From CAWHMS01 sp963830495 (GTDB lineage: Bacteria > Actinomycetota > Actinomycetes > Propionibacteriales > Nocardioidaceae): a DNA stretch of 64,000 bases. Within the stretch, counting starts at the first letter, position 1, and every line of letters starts with the position of its first letter. This document shows positions 7,550-16,420 of this stretch, piece by piece. The stretch is taken from NCBI GenBank assembly GCA_963830495.1, contig CAWHMS010000002.1, positions 868,001 to 932,000 on the forward strand, given 5' to 3'. The notes beneath the pieces are model-generated. The model was not told the DNA's origin. It worked only from the letters and a program-made list of their open reading frames with translations, and ran no database searches. The position numbers and the translations under genes were made by a program.

Positions 7550-9010
7550 ATGAAGCAACTGTCGTCGCTGGACGCCACTTTCCTGAGCGTCGAGACGAGT
7601 ACGACGGTGGGCCATGTCGGCAGCCTGATCGTCCTCGACCCCTCGACAGCGCCCGAGGCTGAGCTCAGTCTCGAGCAGGTGCGCGCAGTACTGGAGCCCC
7701 GGTTGCACCTCGCAGCACCGCTCCGGCAGCGGCTGGTCCGGGTGCCACTGGCGCTCGGATTGCCGTACTGGGTCGACGACCCGGACTTCGACATCGAGTT
7801 CCACCTGCGAGAGGTCGGCCTGCCGCGCCCGGGCTCAGAGCGGCAGCTCGGCGAACAGGTCGCCCGGATCCACGCTCGCCCGCTGGACCAGAGCCGGCCG
7901 CTGTGGGAGATGTATCTGATCCACAACGTCTCGGATGGCCACCAGGCGCTCTACAGCAAGATCCACCATGCGGCCATCGACGGCGTGTCGGGCGCCGAGA
8001 TCCTCGCCACGGTGCTGGACGTCACGATCGAGCCGCGGATCGAGCCGGCACCGGACGAGGTCTGGAACCCTGCGCCGCTGCCCGCCCCCGCGGTGCTCCT
8101 CGGCCGTGGTCTGGCCGGGATGGCGACGCACCCGCTTCAGCTCGCGCGCACGCTGCCGCGCTCCCTCCCGCACCTCGCCGACATCCCCGGGGCCCGACAT
8201 GTTCCAGGGACCCAGCTGGTCAGCGACCTTGCGGAGTCGCTGTTGTGGGTGACCTCGCGTGGGGCGCGGGAGAGAGGCGCGGCCCGACGTACGCTCACAC
8301 CACCTCCGACGCCGCTGAACGGTCCGATCACGGCGCACCGGCGATTCGCCTACGGTTCCCTGCCGCTCGACGAGGTCAAGCTGGTCAAGAACTCCTTCGG
8401 GATCACGGTCAACGATGTGGTCCTGACGCTGTGTGCCGGCGCACTGCGTCAGTGGTTGCTCGATCACGACGGGCTGCCGGAGGGACCGATCGTCGCCGCC
8501 GTGCCCGTGTCGGTGCGCACCGAGGACCAGCGAGGCGACGACGGCAACCAGGTGTCGGTGATGGTGGCCGAGCTGCCGACGCACCTCGCTGATCCGCGCG
8601 ACCGCATCGAGGCGACCCAGGTCGCCGCCGCGGAGGCGAAGCAGCAGTTCGACGCCGTGCCCGCGACCATCCTGCAGGATCTCGCCGCGATCATCCCGAC
8701 GGCGCTGTCGGGCCTGGCAGCGCGGGCCGCGTTTCGGATGGTCACCGTCGGGGCGCTGCCGTTCAACCTGTTCGTGTCCAACGTGCCCGGGCCGCAGCTG
8801 CCGTTGTACGTCGCCGGCGCCAGGGTGCTGGGCATCTATCCGGCCTCGGCCGTGTCCGACCTGACCGGCGCGCTGAACATCACCCTGTTCTCCTATGACG
8901 GCAACCTCGACTTCGGCCTGATCGCGTGTCGCGAGCTCGTGCCGGACGTGTGGAACCTCATCGGCTATCTCGAGGACGCCCTGGCGGAGCTGGTCGAGCT
9001 CGTCGACTGA
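7550..9010 (+). CDS. Wax ester synthase / diacylglycerol acyltransferase (WS/DGAT)
   Basis: The 486-residue enzyme would transfer acyl groups from acyl-CoA to diacylglycerol or fatty alcohol, making storage triacylglycerol or wax esters. The catalytic HHxxxDG motif is intact (KIHHAAIDG, about residues 137-145). Other family blocks are present: PLWEMYLI, NDVVLTLCAGALR, VPVSVR and SNVPGPQLPLYVAG. Length is typical (460-490). A GGGGAGG ribosome-binding site precedes ATG 7550 by about 8 nt. It is a single gene, divergent from the aldo/keto reductase and convergent with the cation exchanger. Multiple WS/DGAT paralogues are usual in actinobacteria. Confidence 0.93.
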   Translation: MKQLSSLDATFLSVETSTTVGHVGSLIVLDPSTAPEAELSLEQVRAVLEPRLHLAAPLRQRLVRVPLALGLPYWVDDPDFDIEFHLREVGLPRPGSERQLGEQVARIHARPLDQSRPLWEMYLIHNVSDGHQALYSKIHHAAIDGVSGAEILATVLDVTIEPRIEPAPDEVWNPAPLPAPAVLLGRGLAGMATHPLQLARTLPRSLPHLADIPGARHVPGTQLVSDLAESLLWVTSRGARERGAARRTLTPPPTPLNGPITAHRRFAYGSLPLDEVKLVKNSFGITVNDVVLTLCAGALRQWLLDHDGLPEGPIVAAVPVSVRTEDQRGDDGNQVSVMVAELPTHLADPRDRIEATQVAAAEAKQQFDAVPATILQDLAAIIPTALSGLAARAAFRMVTVGALPFNLFVSNVPGPQLPLYVAGARVLGIYPASAVSDLTGALNITLFSYDGNLDFGLIACRELVPDVWNLIGYLEDALAELVELVD

Positions 9011-9021
9011 CGGGCACTGAG

Positions 9022-9053
9022 CGGCCAGCGCTGCTCCGGCTCCCGGCTGGTCG
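9022..9053. terminator. Possible bidirectional hairpin terminator
   Basis: CGGCCAGC (9022-9029) can pair with GCTGGTCG (9046-9053), 8 bp with one wobble and a 16-nt loop. It lies between the convergent WS/DGAT and cation-exchanger genes. Confidence 0.4.
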
Positions 9054-9056
9054 TGA

Positions 9057-10400
9057 TCAGACCGGATCCTTGTCCGGCTCCTCGGCAAGGGTGGCGGGTG
9101 GCCGGGTGAGGCCGTCCTTGACCACGTCGAGCACCCGGTGTCGCCGCCGCACCAGCTCGATGGCGGCCAGCACGGCGTACACGATCGACAACACCACGAT
9201 CGTGATCTGGTTGGTGCGTTCGCTCGCCATGACACTCACCAGGAACTGGACGCTGAACAGGCCGAGCAGCATGAGCGCACCGCGGAACGTCAGGCTCCGG
9301 TCCAGCAGGATGGCCACGGCGAACAACGACTGCGCCGCGGTGATGAGCAGCTCGTAACGCTGGTGGGTGTCCAGCGGCAGGCCATCGGTCGTCAGTGCCG
9401 AGAGCGCGAAGACGACGGGAAGACCGCCCACGAGCAGCGTCCACTGGTTGACCTTGCTCGACAACAGGGTGCCCAGGGAGTCGGTGGCCTTCAGCCGCCA
9501 GGCGTACAGGCACGCGACGATGAGCTCGGGCGATTCGCTCGCCAGCGGGGCGACCCATTGCACGAGCAGGAACTGCGAGACCCCGAGCTGCTCACCGGTG
9601 CTCACCAGGCTCTCGGCGAAGTGCTCGGCTGCCAACAAGATCACCAGCGCCGCAGCGACGAAGATGACCGCGACGCTGCCCCGGCGGCGTCTGGTGGGCA
9701 ACGACCCCAGCCATGCGGAGGCCCCCATGAGGTGCGGCTCGGACTTGGGCAGCTTCGCCAGCCGCCAGGCGTAGGCGGCGAAGATGCCGATGAAGACAAC
9801 CGCGTCGACCAGCGTGAGCGTCGATCTCAACGGCAGGGTGAGGGAGTACAGAGTGGCAATGCCCAGGAACACCACGTCGACCGAGAGCGCGGGCGCGAGC
9901 CGCACCTCACCGACCTGGGTGCTGGCCGTGCCTCCGGACCCGCGCCCCGAGCGCCGCGCATGCCAGACAGCCACCGTCGCCACGAGCACGACGAGGGGCC
10001 AACCCACGCCGACCAGGACCCGGTTGGCGCCGGTCATGTTGGCAAGGGCCAGCGAGCAAGCCTCCCCGGCCTGGTCAGGGTCCTGCGCGTAGGCATCCCC
10101 GCACTGGACGGTGAAGACGAAGTCGACGGCGTACTCGGGCAGCACGGCCAGCAGCGCCAGCAGCGCCAAGGCGAGCCCGGCGCTGATGTCGACCTGGACA
10201 GCCTCCGCGCCCCAGGACAGCAGGAAGGCTGCTCCGATGATCGCCAGTCCGAAGACCAGCGCGTCCAGCGCCGGGGTCAGGTGCGGTGCGGGCATCCCGA
10301 CGTACGCCGCCAAGCCCAGGTAGCTGCCCGGGAGGGCCACCGCCAGGGCAACGCCGAGTGGCCACGGCCGGGCATCGCCGCGATCGACCGGGGAGGTCAT
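9057..10400 (-). CDS. Sodium/calcium exchanger family (CaCA) membrane protein
   Basis: The 447-residue protein has about ten hydrophobic segments and the two inverted alpha-repeats of the cation/Ca2+ antiporter superfamily. The first repeat holds AVLPEYAVDF followed by NMTGANRVLVG; the second holds ASESPELIVACLYAWR followed by LSSKVNQWTLLVGGLP. The conserved Glu in each PE motif would bind the cation. A long, Cys-containing insert in the first repeat (QCGDAYAQDPDQAGEAC) is unusual and may form an external disulfide-closed loop. I chose ATG 10400 because the upstream in-frame extension to 10460 is Pro/Arg-rich and lacks family character. Confidence 0.88.
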   Translation of the reverse strand: MTSPVDRGDARPWPLGVALAVALPGSYLGLAAYVGMPAPHLTPALDALVFGLAIIGAAFLLSWGAEAVQVDISAGLALALLALLAVLPEYAVDFVFTVQCGDAYAQDPDQAGEACSLALANMTGANRVLVGVGWPLVVLVATVAVWHARRSGRGSGGTASTQVGEVRLAPALSVDVVFLGIATLYSLTLPLRSTLTLVDAVVFIGIFAAYAWRLAKLPKSEPHLMGASAWLGSLPTRRRRGSVAVIFVAAALVILLAAEHFAESLVSTGEQLGVSQFLLVQWVAPLASESPELIVACLYAWRLKATDSLGTLLSSKVNQWTLLVGGLPVVFALSALTTDGLPLDTHQRYELLITAAQSLFAVAILLDRSLTFRGALMLLGLFSVQFLVSVMASERTNQITIVVLSIVYAVLAAIELVRRRHRVLDVVKDGLTRPPATLAEEPDKDPV

Positions 10401-10506
10401 GGCTGGGCCAGGGCAGGTCGGACCATACGGCCCCCGTACCCGACCAGCTCGGGACGACACGAGGCGCGCCGGTCACTGCTCACTGGGGCCGAGAAGCACG
10501 CGGTGT

Positions 10507-11370
10507 TCAGGAGGCGACCAGCTCGCGCAGTGCCGGGGCCTGGACAGGACGGTGGGCGGTCCTGCGTTGTTGCGGCCTCGCCGTGAGCTCGGCGCGCAAC
10601 GACGCCATGATGCGGCCCAGCAGCCGGGACACCTGCATCTGGGTCACCCCGATGCGCTCGGCGATCTGCCGCTGGGTGCACTCGTCGAAGAATCGCATGC
10701 CGATGATCTGACGGTCGCGTTCGGGCAGTCGTGCCATCGCCGTAGCCAGCATGTGATGCAGCTCTGCCCGGTCGAACTCTGGATCGTCCTGCCCGATGAC
10801 GGACAGGAAGGACGACTCGGTGTCCGCGTCGAGCCGGGCATCCAGAGACCTCGGGGTGTAGCAGCTGCCGGCCGCCATCGCCTCACCGATGAGGCTCGGG
10901 GTCTCATCGAGCTCGTCGGCGAGCTCTCCGATGTATGGCGCTCGGCCCAGCTGTTGCTCGAGCTCGTGCACCCGGCTGATGACATTCGCCTGCAGCTCCT
11001 GGATTCGTCGCGTCGGCTTGACGGTCCAGCACTTGTCTCGGAAGAAGCGCTTGATCTCGCCCATGATCGTGGGGATCGCGTAGCTGGTGAAGTCTCGCTC
11101 GAGCTCGGGGCGGAAGCCGTGGATTGCTTTCATCAGCCCCACGCTGGCGACCTGACGCAGCTCTTCCTCGCAGACGCCACGGCGGCGGTAGCGGGTTGCC
11201 AACCGGTAGGTCAGGTCCAGATGGAGGCAGGCAATCTCTTCGAGAAGCGGCTGCCGTTGATCGCCGTCAGCTCGATGGAGCTCAGCGAAGAGCACGCGCG
11301 TGCGTGCCGCGCGTTCGTCATCGTCGTACTCGACAGGGGGACAGGGGTGTGCTTGGGACAGCGCCGTCAC
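10507..11370 (-). CDS. RNA polymerase sigma factor, SigB/SigF (group 3) family
   Basis: The 287-residue protein has the general-stress/sporulation sigma-factor layout. Region 2 spans about residues 40-110 (CEEELRQVASVGLMKAI, then DFTSYAIPTIMGEIKRFFRD, the core-binding and -10 melting segment). Region 3 carries the ELADELDE helix, and region 4 (about 220-265) carries the helix-turn-helix QRQIAERIGVTQMQVSRLLG. Members are normally held by an anti-sigma kinase (RsbW/UsfX) and freed by an anti-anti-sigma factor, but neither is encoded next door, so regulation is not evident here. Start is GTG 11370. A TTGTCA hexamer at 11455-11450 is a weak candidate -35 element. Confidence 0.92.
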   Translation of the reverse strand: MTALSQAHPCPPVEYDDDERAARTRVLFAELHRADGDQRQPLLEEIACLHLDLTYRLATRYRRRGVCEEELRQVASVGLMKAIHGFRPELERDFTSYAIPTIMGEIKRFFRDKCWTVKPTRRIQELQANVISRVHELEQQLGRAPYIGELADELDETPSLIGEAMAAGSCYTPRSLDARLDADTESSFLSVIGQDDPEFDRAELHHMLATAMARLPERDRQIIGMRFFDECTQRQIAERIGVTQMQVSRLLGRIMASLRAELTARPQQRRTAHRPVQAPALRELVAS

Positions 11371-11553
11371 GGCAAGTCACCACATTCGGATGAAGTGCTG
11401 GCTGGCTGCTGTCTGAACCGTGCATCAGCACACCACAACACGCGGCGGATGACAACCCCTCGCGCGACAATAGCGTGCTTATCCGGCATCTCAGACTCGA
11501 CGTCGAGGCGCGGCACGTCCAGGTCAACCGAGAGCGCCGTGCCCTGCCCGCGC

Positions 11554-12468
11554 TCAGGTGGACCGGGAGACGGCGTCGGCGCGACGTATCGTCCGCTCGA
11601 TGCCGTCGACGAAGACCGGCCACAGCGGCCGGGGCAGGTCGTGACCCATGCCCGGGACCAGGACCAGCTCGGCTCCGCGGATCGCCTGCGCCGTGGCCCG
11701 GCCACCCGAGACGTGAACCATCGGGTCGTTGAGCCCATGGATCACCAGGGCCGGGAGATCGAGGTGGCGCAACGCCGCGGTGCGGTCGGGCTGCGCGAGC
11801 ACGGCCTGGGTCTGTCTGATCACCCCACGGACGCTGACTCCGCGGTCGAACGTCTCACCGGCGCGCTCGCGGGTCTCGTCCGGCGGCGTGGGGTAGTCGG
11901 GCGAGCCGATGAGGGCCCAGATCCGAGCTGCCGAGCGCACGTAGCCCTCACGATCTGATGCCTCGCGACGCAGCAGCATGGGGAAGAGGCGTGGGTGCTG
12001 CCAGCCGACCGAACGGGCGCCAGTCGAGGACATGATCGATGTCAGCGATGCCACCCGGTCCGGGTGCCCGATGACCAGCGTCTGGGCGATGAAGCCGCCC
12101 ATCGAAACACCGACGACATGCGCCTGCTCGACACCGAGGTGATCGAGCAGACAGAGGGCGTCGTCGGCCATGTCGGAGATCGTGTAGGGCACCGATGCCC
12201 CGCGACGTACGAAGGTGCGGAGAACGCTCGCGCGACCACCTCCCGTGCTGCTCAACCGACTCGAGCGTCCGACGTCGCGGTTGTCGTAGCGCACGACATG
12301 GAAGCCGCGGTCGGCGATCTGCTGGCACAGCTCCGGATGCCACCACGTCAAGGGCCCACCGAGCCCCATGATGAGGAGCACCGTAGGGTATGAGCGCTCG
12401 CCGAACGAGTCGTAGCAGAGCTCGATCCCGCTCGGAAGGGTGGCGATGGCCTCCGCTTGCTCGGTCAC
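11554..12468 (-). CDS. Alpha/beta-fold hydrolase
   Basis: This 304-residue protein has the classic alpha/beta hydrolase order: the oxyanion-hole strand LLIMGLGGPLTWW, VVRYDNRDVGRSS, the nucleophile elbow GVSMGGFIAQ, then an acid region and the terminal His segment VPGMGHDLPRP. A catalytic Ser-Asp-His triad is therefore plausible; the likely Asp is in HGLNDPMV. The pattern resembles actinobacterial esterases and the aclacinomycin methylesterase RdmC group, but the substrate is unknown. The GTG start at 12468 has a GAGGGAGG ribosome-binding site, and an excellent -10 hexamer TATACT lies upstream at 12508-12503. It probably has its own promoter behind the DUF6328 gene. Confidence 0.88.
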   Translation of the reverse strand: MTEQAEAIATLPSGIELCYDSFGERSYPTVLLIMGLGGPLTWWHPELCQQIADRGFHVVRYDNRDVGRSSRLSSTGGGRASVLRTFVRRGASVPYTISDMADDALCLLDHLGVEQAHVVGVSMGGFIAQTLVIGHPDRVASLTSIMSSTGARSVGWQHPRLFPMLLRREASDREGYVRSAARIWALIGSPDYPTPPDETRERAGETFDRGVSVRGVIRQTQAVLAQPDRTAALRHLDLPALVIHGLNDPMVHVSGGRATAQAIRGAELVLVPGMGHDLPRPLWPVFVDGIERTIRRADAVSRST

Positions 12469-12531
12469 GCGACCTCCCTCGACGTCCGCGTTGTTACCGG
12501 TGAGTATACCCGGGACATCGATGGCGCGAGG

Positions 12532-13023
12532 TCATTCCTCGGCGCGGACGAGGAGCGGGAGTGCGCCCCAGAGCGTGACGAAGAAGAGCAGCGATGCGCC
12601 CATCGCGAGGTACGCCGGCACCGAGCTCGCGACGAAGTCGAAGATCAGCCAGACCACGCCGGTGGTCGTCAGCGCAAGAAGGACCAGTCCGGCCCTGGCC
12701 AGCTGATGCGCTGCCGCCACGATGAAGCGCCGCTCGCCCTGACGGAACAGCATCCGGTGCAGGGCCACCGGCGCCACGATCAGCCCGGTCGAGAGGACCG
12801 AACCGGCGAAGATGGCCAGATACGCCTTCTCCTGGGTGCTCGTCAGCTCCGCGAAACGGGACGCGAAGGGCAGCGTCAGCAAGAAGCCGGTCAGGATCTG
12901 GGTGCCCGTCTGCGTGACGCGCAGCTCCTGGAGCAGTTCGTTGAAGTTCCTGGTCAGCCGCTGCTCCTCTGTCTCGTCGTCCGGGTCGGGGGTCTTCGAG
13001 GGATCCGCAGGCTGGTTACTCAT
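12532..13023 (-). CDS. DUF6328 family membrane protein
   Basis: The 163-residue protein has an acidic, Pro/Asp/Glu-rich N-terminus (first 25 residues), then RNFNELLQELRVTQTGTQILTGFLLTLPF, and about four transmembrane segments. This arrangement (NELLQELRV-TGxQILxGFLL) is the DUF6328 signature of actinobacterial small membrane proteins. The function is unknown. A minus-strand TAGTTT hexamer ends 6 nt before ATG 13023, compatible with a leaderless mRNA. It ends 63 bp before the start of the hydrolase on the same strand. Confidence 0.85.
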   Translation of the reverse strand: MSNQPADPSKTPDPDDETEEQRLTRNFNELLQELRVTQTGTQILTGFLLTLPFASRFAELTSTQEKAYLAIFAGSVLSTGLIVAPVALHRMLFRQGERRFIVAAAHQLARAGLVLLALTTTGVVWLIFDFVASSVPAYLAMGASLLFFVTLWGALPLLVRAEE

Positions 13024-13147
13024 GCCCGGAAACTACCCCTCGTGGGGCGGCGGCGAACGCGAGCGCCGCCACCGGTCCGGTTTCCTGTGTGGGCTGAGGC
13101 GCTCCGGGTCGCGGCCTCAGCGCGATCGGGACAAGGCCGCAGGGGGA

Positions 13148-14176
13148 TCAGTGCTCGAAGTCGATCATCGAGTATTTGCGCAGCTTGGCGAAGCTGTGCT
13201 CGCTCGAGATGGACCGGATCGTCCCGCTGCGCGACCTCATCACCAGTGAGTGGGTGGTGGCGCCGGCATGCGCGTAGCGAACGCCGCGGAGCAGCTCGCC
13301 GTCGGTGATGCCGGTGGCCACGAAGAAGCAGTCGTCGGCGTCGACCAGGTCATCGGTGGAGAGCACTCGATCCAGATCGTGGCCGGCGTCGAGAGCCTGG
13401 CGACGCTCGGCGTCGTCGGTCGGCCACAGCCGGCCTTGGATCACTCCACCCAACGACTTCATGGCGCAGGCGGCGATGATGCCTTCGGGGGTACCGCCGA
13501 CACCCAGCAACAGGTCGATACCGGTGTCGGGCCGAGCGGCCATGATGGCGCCGGCCACGTCGCCGTCGGTGATGAACTTGATCCGGGCGCCGGTCGCCCG
13601 TACGTCGGCAACGAGCTGAGCATGCCGGGGACGGTCGAGCACGACTACCGTGATGTCCTCGGCGGCGGACCCCTTGGCCTTGGCCAGCCGCCGGATGTTC
13701 TCCGCCACGGGCAACCTGATGTCCACCACGTCAGCCGCTTCCGGACCGGTCGCCAGCTTCTCCATGTAGAAGACGGCCGACGGGTCGTACATGGACCCGC
13801 GTGGGGCGACCGCCATGACCGCGACGGCGTTGTTCATGCCCTTGGCCGTCAGCGTCGTGCCGTCGATCGGATCGACGGCCACGTCGACCTTGGGACCCGT
13901 GCCGTCGCCCACCGTCTCACCGTTGTAGAGCATCGGGGCGTTGTCCTTCTCGCCCTCTCCGATGACAACGACGCCGTCCATGCCGACGGTCCCGATCAGC
14001 GCCCGCATGGCGTTGACGGCAACCCCGTCGGCGCCTTCCTTGTCGCCGCGGCCGACCCAGCGGCCCGCAGCCATGGCGGCCGCCTCCGTGACCCGCACCA
14101 GCTCCATCGCGAGGTTCCGGTCGGGGGCGTGTGTCGGGGTGCGGAACTCGGGCGTGTCGAGCTGGTCAGGGCACAC
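13148..14176 (-). CDS. glpX: Class II fructose-1,6-bisphosphatase
   Basis: The 342-residue enzyme removes the 1-phosphate of fructose-1,6-bisphosphate, the key step of gluconeogenesis, which in most actinobacteria relies on GlpX alone. Characteristic blocks are GRGDKEGADGVAVNAMR, VIGEGEKDNAPMLYNGE, AVDPIDGTTLTAKGMNNA, TDGDVAGAI and LLGVGGTPEGIIAACA. The acidic residues in the second and third blocks bind the metals. The GTG start at 14176 has an AAGGAG ribosome-binding site 7 nt away, with a possible -10 (TACGAT) near 14240. It is divergent from the DUF4245 gene, as is the case in mycobacteria. Confidence 0.96.
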   Translation of the reverse strand: MCPDQLDTPEFRTPTHAPDRNLAMELVRVTEAAAMAAGRWVGRGDKEGADGVAVNAMRALIGTVGMDGVVVIGEGEKDNAPMLYNGETVGDGTGPKVDVAVDPIDGTTLTAKGMNNAVAVMAVAPRGSMYDPSAVFYMEKLATGPEAADVVDIRLPVAENIRRLAKAKGSAAEDITVVVLDRPRHAQLVADVRATGARIKFITDGDVAGAIMAARPDTGIDLLLGVGGTPEGIIAACAMKSLGGVIQGRLWPTDDAERRQALDAGHDLDRVLSTDDLVDADDCFFVATGITDGELLRGVRYAHAGATTHSLVMRSRSGTIRSISSEHSFAKLRKYSMIDFEH

Positions 14177-14359
14177 GAGTCGGCTCCTTGATCGGTGGAC
14201 GTCGGCTCAGCGGGCGAACCCACGGGGGTCGAGCCCGATCGTAACGAAGGTCGGCCGACGAGGGGCTGGAGCGGCAGCTGGCCGGGTTGTCCGAGAAGCG
14301 AGGAAGACGTCGGGTGGTCGGGAGCCCCGCGTTAGTGTCGACGCGTCACAATGGGATGC

Positions 14360-14893
14360 GTGAGTGAGACCCGCAGCGGCTATCGGCAGAGCGTCAGCGG
14401 TCTCGTCGGGGCGGTAGCAGCGTGCCTGGGCCTGATCCTGGTGATCTGGCTGCTGTCCCGGCTGCAAGGCGGCGACGACGTCGAGGCAGCGCCGACCGTG
14501 AACTACAGCGCGCAGCTGGAGACAGCCCGCGCCGAGGCCTCGTTCGATGTCCTGACACCTGCGACGGTGCCCGAGGACTGGCGGGCGACCAGTGTCGACT
14601 GGGACGTCGCCGGCCCGGTGGAGACCTGGCAGCTCGGCTTCCTCACCGACGACGACGAGTTCGTCGGCCTCGAACAGGGCAACGCGCAGGCCAGTGACGT
14701 GGTCGAGGGGGCCACGCCGGCGGATCGTCCGGGATCCCCGGTCACGATCGAGGGCGACTCGTGGCAGACCCTGTCGTCAGGCGAAGGCGAGACCGCCCTG
14801 GTGCTTGTTGACGGCGACATCACCGTCGTGGTGACCGGGACGGCTCCCGAGGCGGACCTGACCGCCTTCGCGGCTTCGCTGAGCGCTGACTGA
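14360..14893 (+). CDS. DUF4245 domain-containing membrane-anchored protein
   Basis: This 177-residue protein has one N-terminal transmembrane segment (VGAVAACLGLILVIWLLSRL) and an extracytoplasmic domain containing VPEDWRATSVDWDV, LGFLTDDDEFVGLEQGNA and a terminal TVVVTGTAPEADLTAFA. This is the DUF4245 family, which lies next to glpX in many actinobacteria (established gene order); no function is known. The GTG at 14360 is preferred over the ATG at 14351 because CACAAT (14347-14352) ends exactly 7 nt before it, matching the leaderless arrangement seen repeatedly in this window. Confidence 0.88.
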   Translation: MSETRSGYRQSVSGLVGAVAACLGLILVIWLLSRLQGGDDVEAAPTVNYSAQLETARAEASFDVLTPATVPEDWRATSVDWDVAGPVETWQLGFLTDDDEFVGLEQGNAQASDVVEGATPADRPGSPVTIEGDSWQTLSSGEGETALVLVDGDITVVVTGTAPEADLTAFAASLSAD

Positions 14894-14918
14894 CCGACGG
14901 CAACATGCCTGAACGACG

Positions 14919-16190
14919 TCAACCCGGCGGTCGATCAGGTGCTGACGGGTCCCGATCGGGTGCCGCCCGCTCACGGGCGACGAACGCCAACGCGGTGACC
15001 AGCACGCCGGCCAGGGCCACGACGAGAAGCGCCCGGTCCAGCGGGACCACGCGAGTCAGCTGACCGATCAGCGGCGCGCCGAGCAGGAAGCCGGCGTACC
15101 CGATCGTCGACACCACGGCGATCGCGCGTGGACCGCGGCCCTCGATCTCTCCGGCGGCGGACATCCCTGCCGGGAAGACGGCGGCCAAGCCGAGACCCCA
15201 GGCCGCCGCCCCGAGCAGCGCGGCCGCTGGGTGGTCGACCAGGCAGAGCACCAGCACCCCGGTCGCGGCCAATAGGCCACTCACCCTCAGCACGGGAACC
15301 CGCCCGAAACGCGTGATGAGTGGCCCGCCGGCCAGCCGTCCGCAGCCCATGGTGAGGTTGAATCCAGCCAGCGCTACCCCGCCGAAGGCCTCGGGCAGCT
15401 CGCGTTCGTCGACGAGCAGCAGGCCGAGCCAGTCGTTGGCAGCGCCTTCGCCGACCGCGGTGGCGAGCACGATCAGCCCCAGGACCACCTCGGTGCCGGA
15501 CACTCCGCGACGACGACCATCGTGGGATCTCGCCGCATGCCCCGACGGGGGCGATGCGGAGCCGGGCGCTGTGGCAGTGGATACCCCAGTGGCGGCGGGT
15601 ACGGCGAGCCCGCGCACGCTGTCGTCGACGAAGGAGCCGGTCGTGAAGGCAAGCACCCCCATCGCCGCCACACTCGTGGTCGCGAACTGCACGCTGACGG
15701 GCACGCCCAGCGCAGCGCATCCCGCACCCGTCAGCGCCCCGGCGACAGAGCCGAACGAGTAGGCAGCGTGCCAGCCCGGCATCAGGACGCGTCGCCGCCG
15801 CGTCTCGACGGCATGCCCCTGGACATTCATGCTCACGTCCCAGACACCGATTCCGATGCCTGCGACGAAGAGGCAGCCACCCAGCAGCACGAGGGTGTCG
15901 GCGAATCCGGCGACGGCCAAGGCTGCGGCCGCCAACGCCCCGGCAACTCGTACCGCCCAGGCGGAGGACCAGCGGTCGGTGATGCGGCCAGACCACGGCA
16001 TAGCCAGCACCGACCCGAGTCCGAGGCAGAGCAACGCACCGCTGAACTGCGCGAAGTTGGCGTCGACCTGGTCGCGCAGCGACGGGACCCGGGCGAAGGC
16101 CGCGGCGGCGAGGAAACCGGCGGCGGCGAACGTGATGGTGACGGCGCGGGGAGACCCCGTGGTCGTGGCCGCCTCGGCTCGTGTGCTCAA
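14919..16190 (-). CDS. Major facilitator superfamily transporter
   Basis: The 423-residue protein has about twelve hydrophobic segments with the MFS motif between helices 2 and 3 (SGRITDRWSSAWAVR) and a central charged loop of about 40 residues (SPPSGHAARSHDGRRRG). The family resembles the YbjJ/FucP-like MFS proteins of actinobacteria; the substrate is unknown. The TTG start at 16190 overlaps the stop of xseB (TTGA), which indicates translational coupling at the end of an xseA-xseB-MFS operon. MFS members are not part of exonuclease VII, so the coupling is probably only positional. Confidence 0.88.
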   Translation of the reverse strand: MSTRAEAATTTGSPRAVTITFAAAGFLAAAAFARVPSLRDQVDANFAQFSGALLCLGLGSVLAMPWSGRITDRWSSAWAVRVAGALAAAALAVAGFADTLVLLGGCLFVAGIGIGVWDVSMNVQGHAVETRRRRVLMPGWHAAYSFGSVAGALTGAGCAALGVPVSVQFATTSVAAMGVLAFTTGSFVDDSVRGLAVPAATGVSTATAPGSASPPSGHAARSHDGRRRGVSGTEVVLGLIVLATAVGEGAANDWLGLLLVDERELPEAFGGVALAGFNLTMGCGRLAGGPLITRFGRVPVLRVSGLLAATGVLVLCLVDHPAAALLGAAAWGLGLAAVFPAGMSAAGEIEGRGPRAIAVVSTIGYAGFLLGAPLIGQLTRVVPLDRALLVVALAGVLVTALAFVARERAAPDRDPSAPDRPPG

Positions 16191-16420
16191 CCGCGATGGC
16201 GAGATTCAGGCGTCTCGCCGTCGCGCGCCGTGATGACCTCGTCGAGACGAGCGCGCGCGCCATCGAGCCAGCGCTGGCAGACCTCGGCGAGCTGCTCGCC
16301 GCGCTCCCACAGGGCCAAGGACTCCTCGAGGGTGACCCCGCCCGCCTCGAGCTTCTGCACGACCTCGACCAACTCGTCGCGAGCGGCCTCGTAGTTAGGC
16401 GGATCGGGCAGGTCAGTCAT
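16187..16420 (-). CDS. xseB: Exodeoxyribonuclease VII small subunit
   Basis: The 77-residue subunit matches the family size. The diagnostic pattern is present: YEAARDELVEVVQKLEAGGVTLEESLALWERGEQLA, a pair of helices that dock onto XseA and are needed for activity of the multi-subunit single-strand nuclease. The final residues extend beyond the helices into a short polar tail. The ATG overlaps the last bases of xseA by 8 bp and the stop overlaps the MFS start, so the three genes form one translationally coupled unit. Confidence 0.95.
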   Translation of the reverse strand: MTDLPDPPNYEAARDELVEVVQKLEAGGVTLEESLALWERGEQLAEVCQRWLDGARARLDEVITARDGETPESRHRG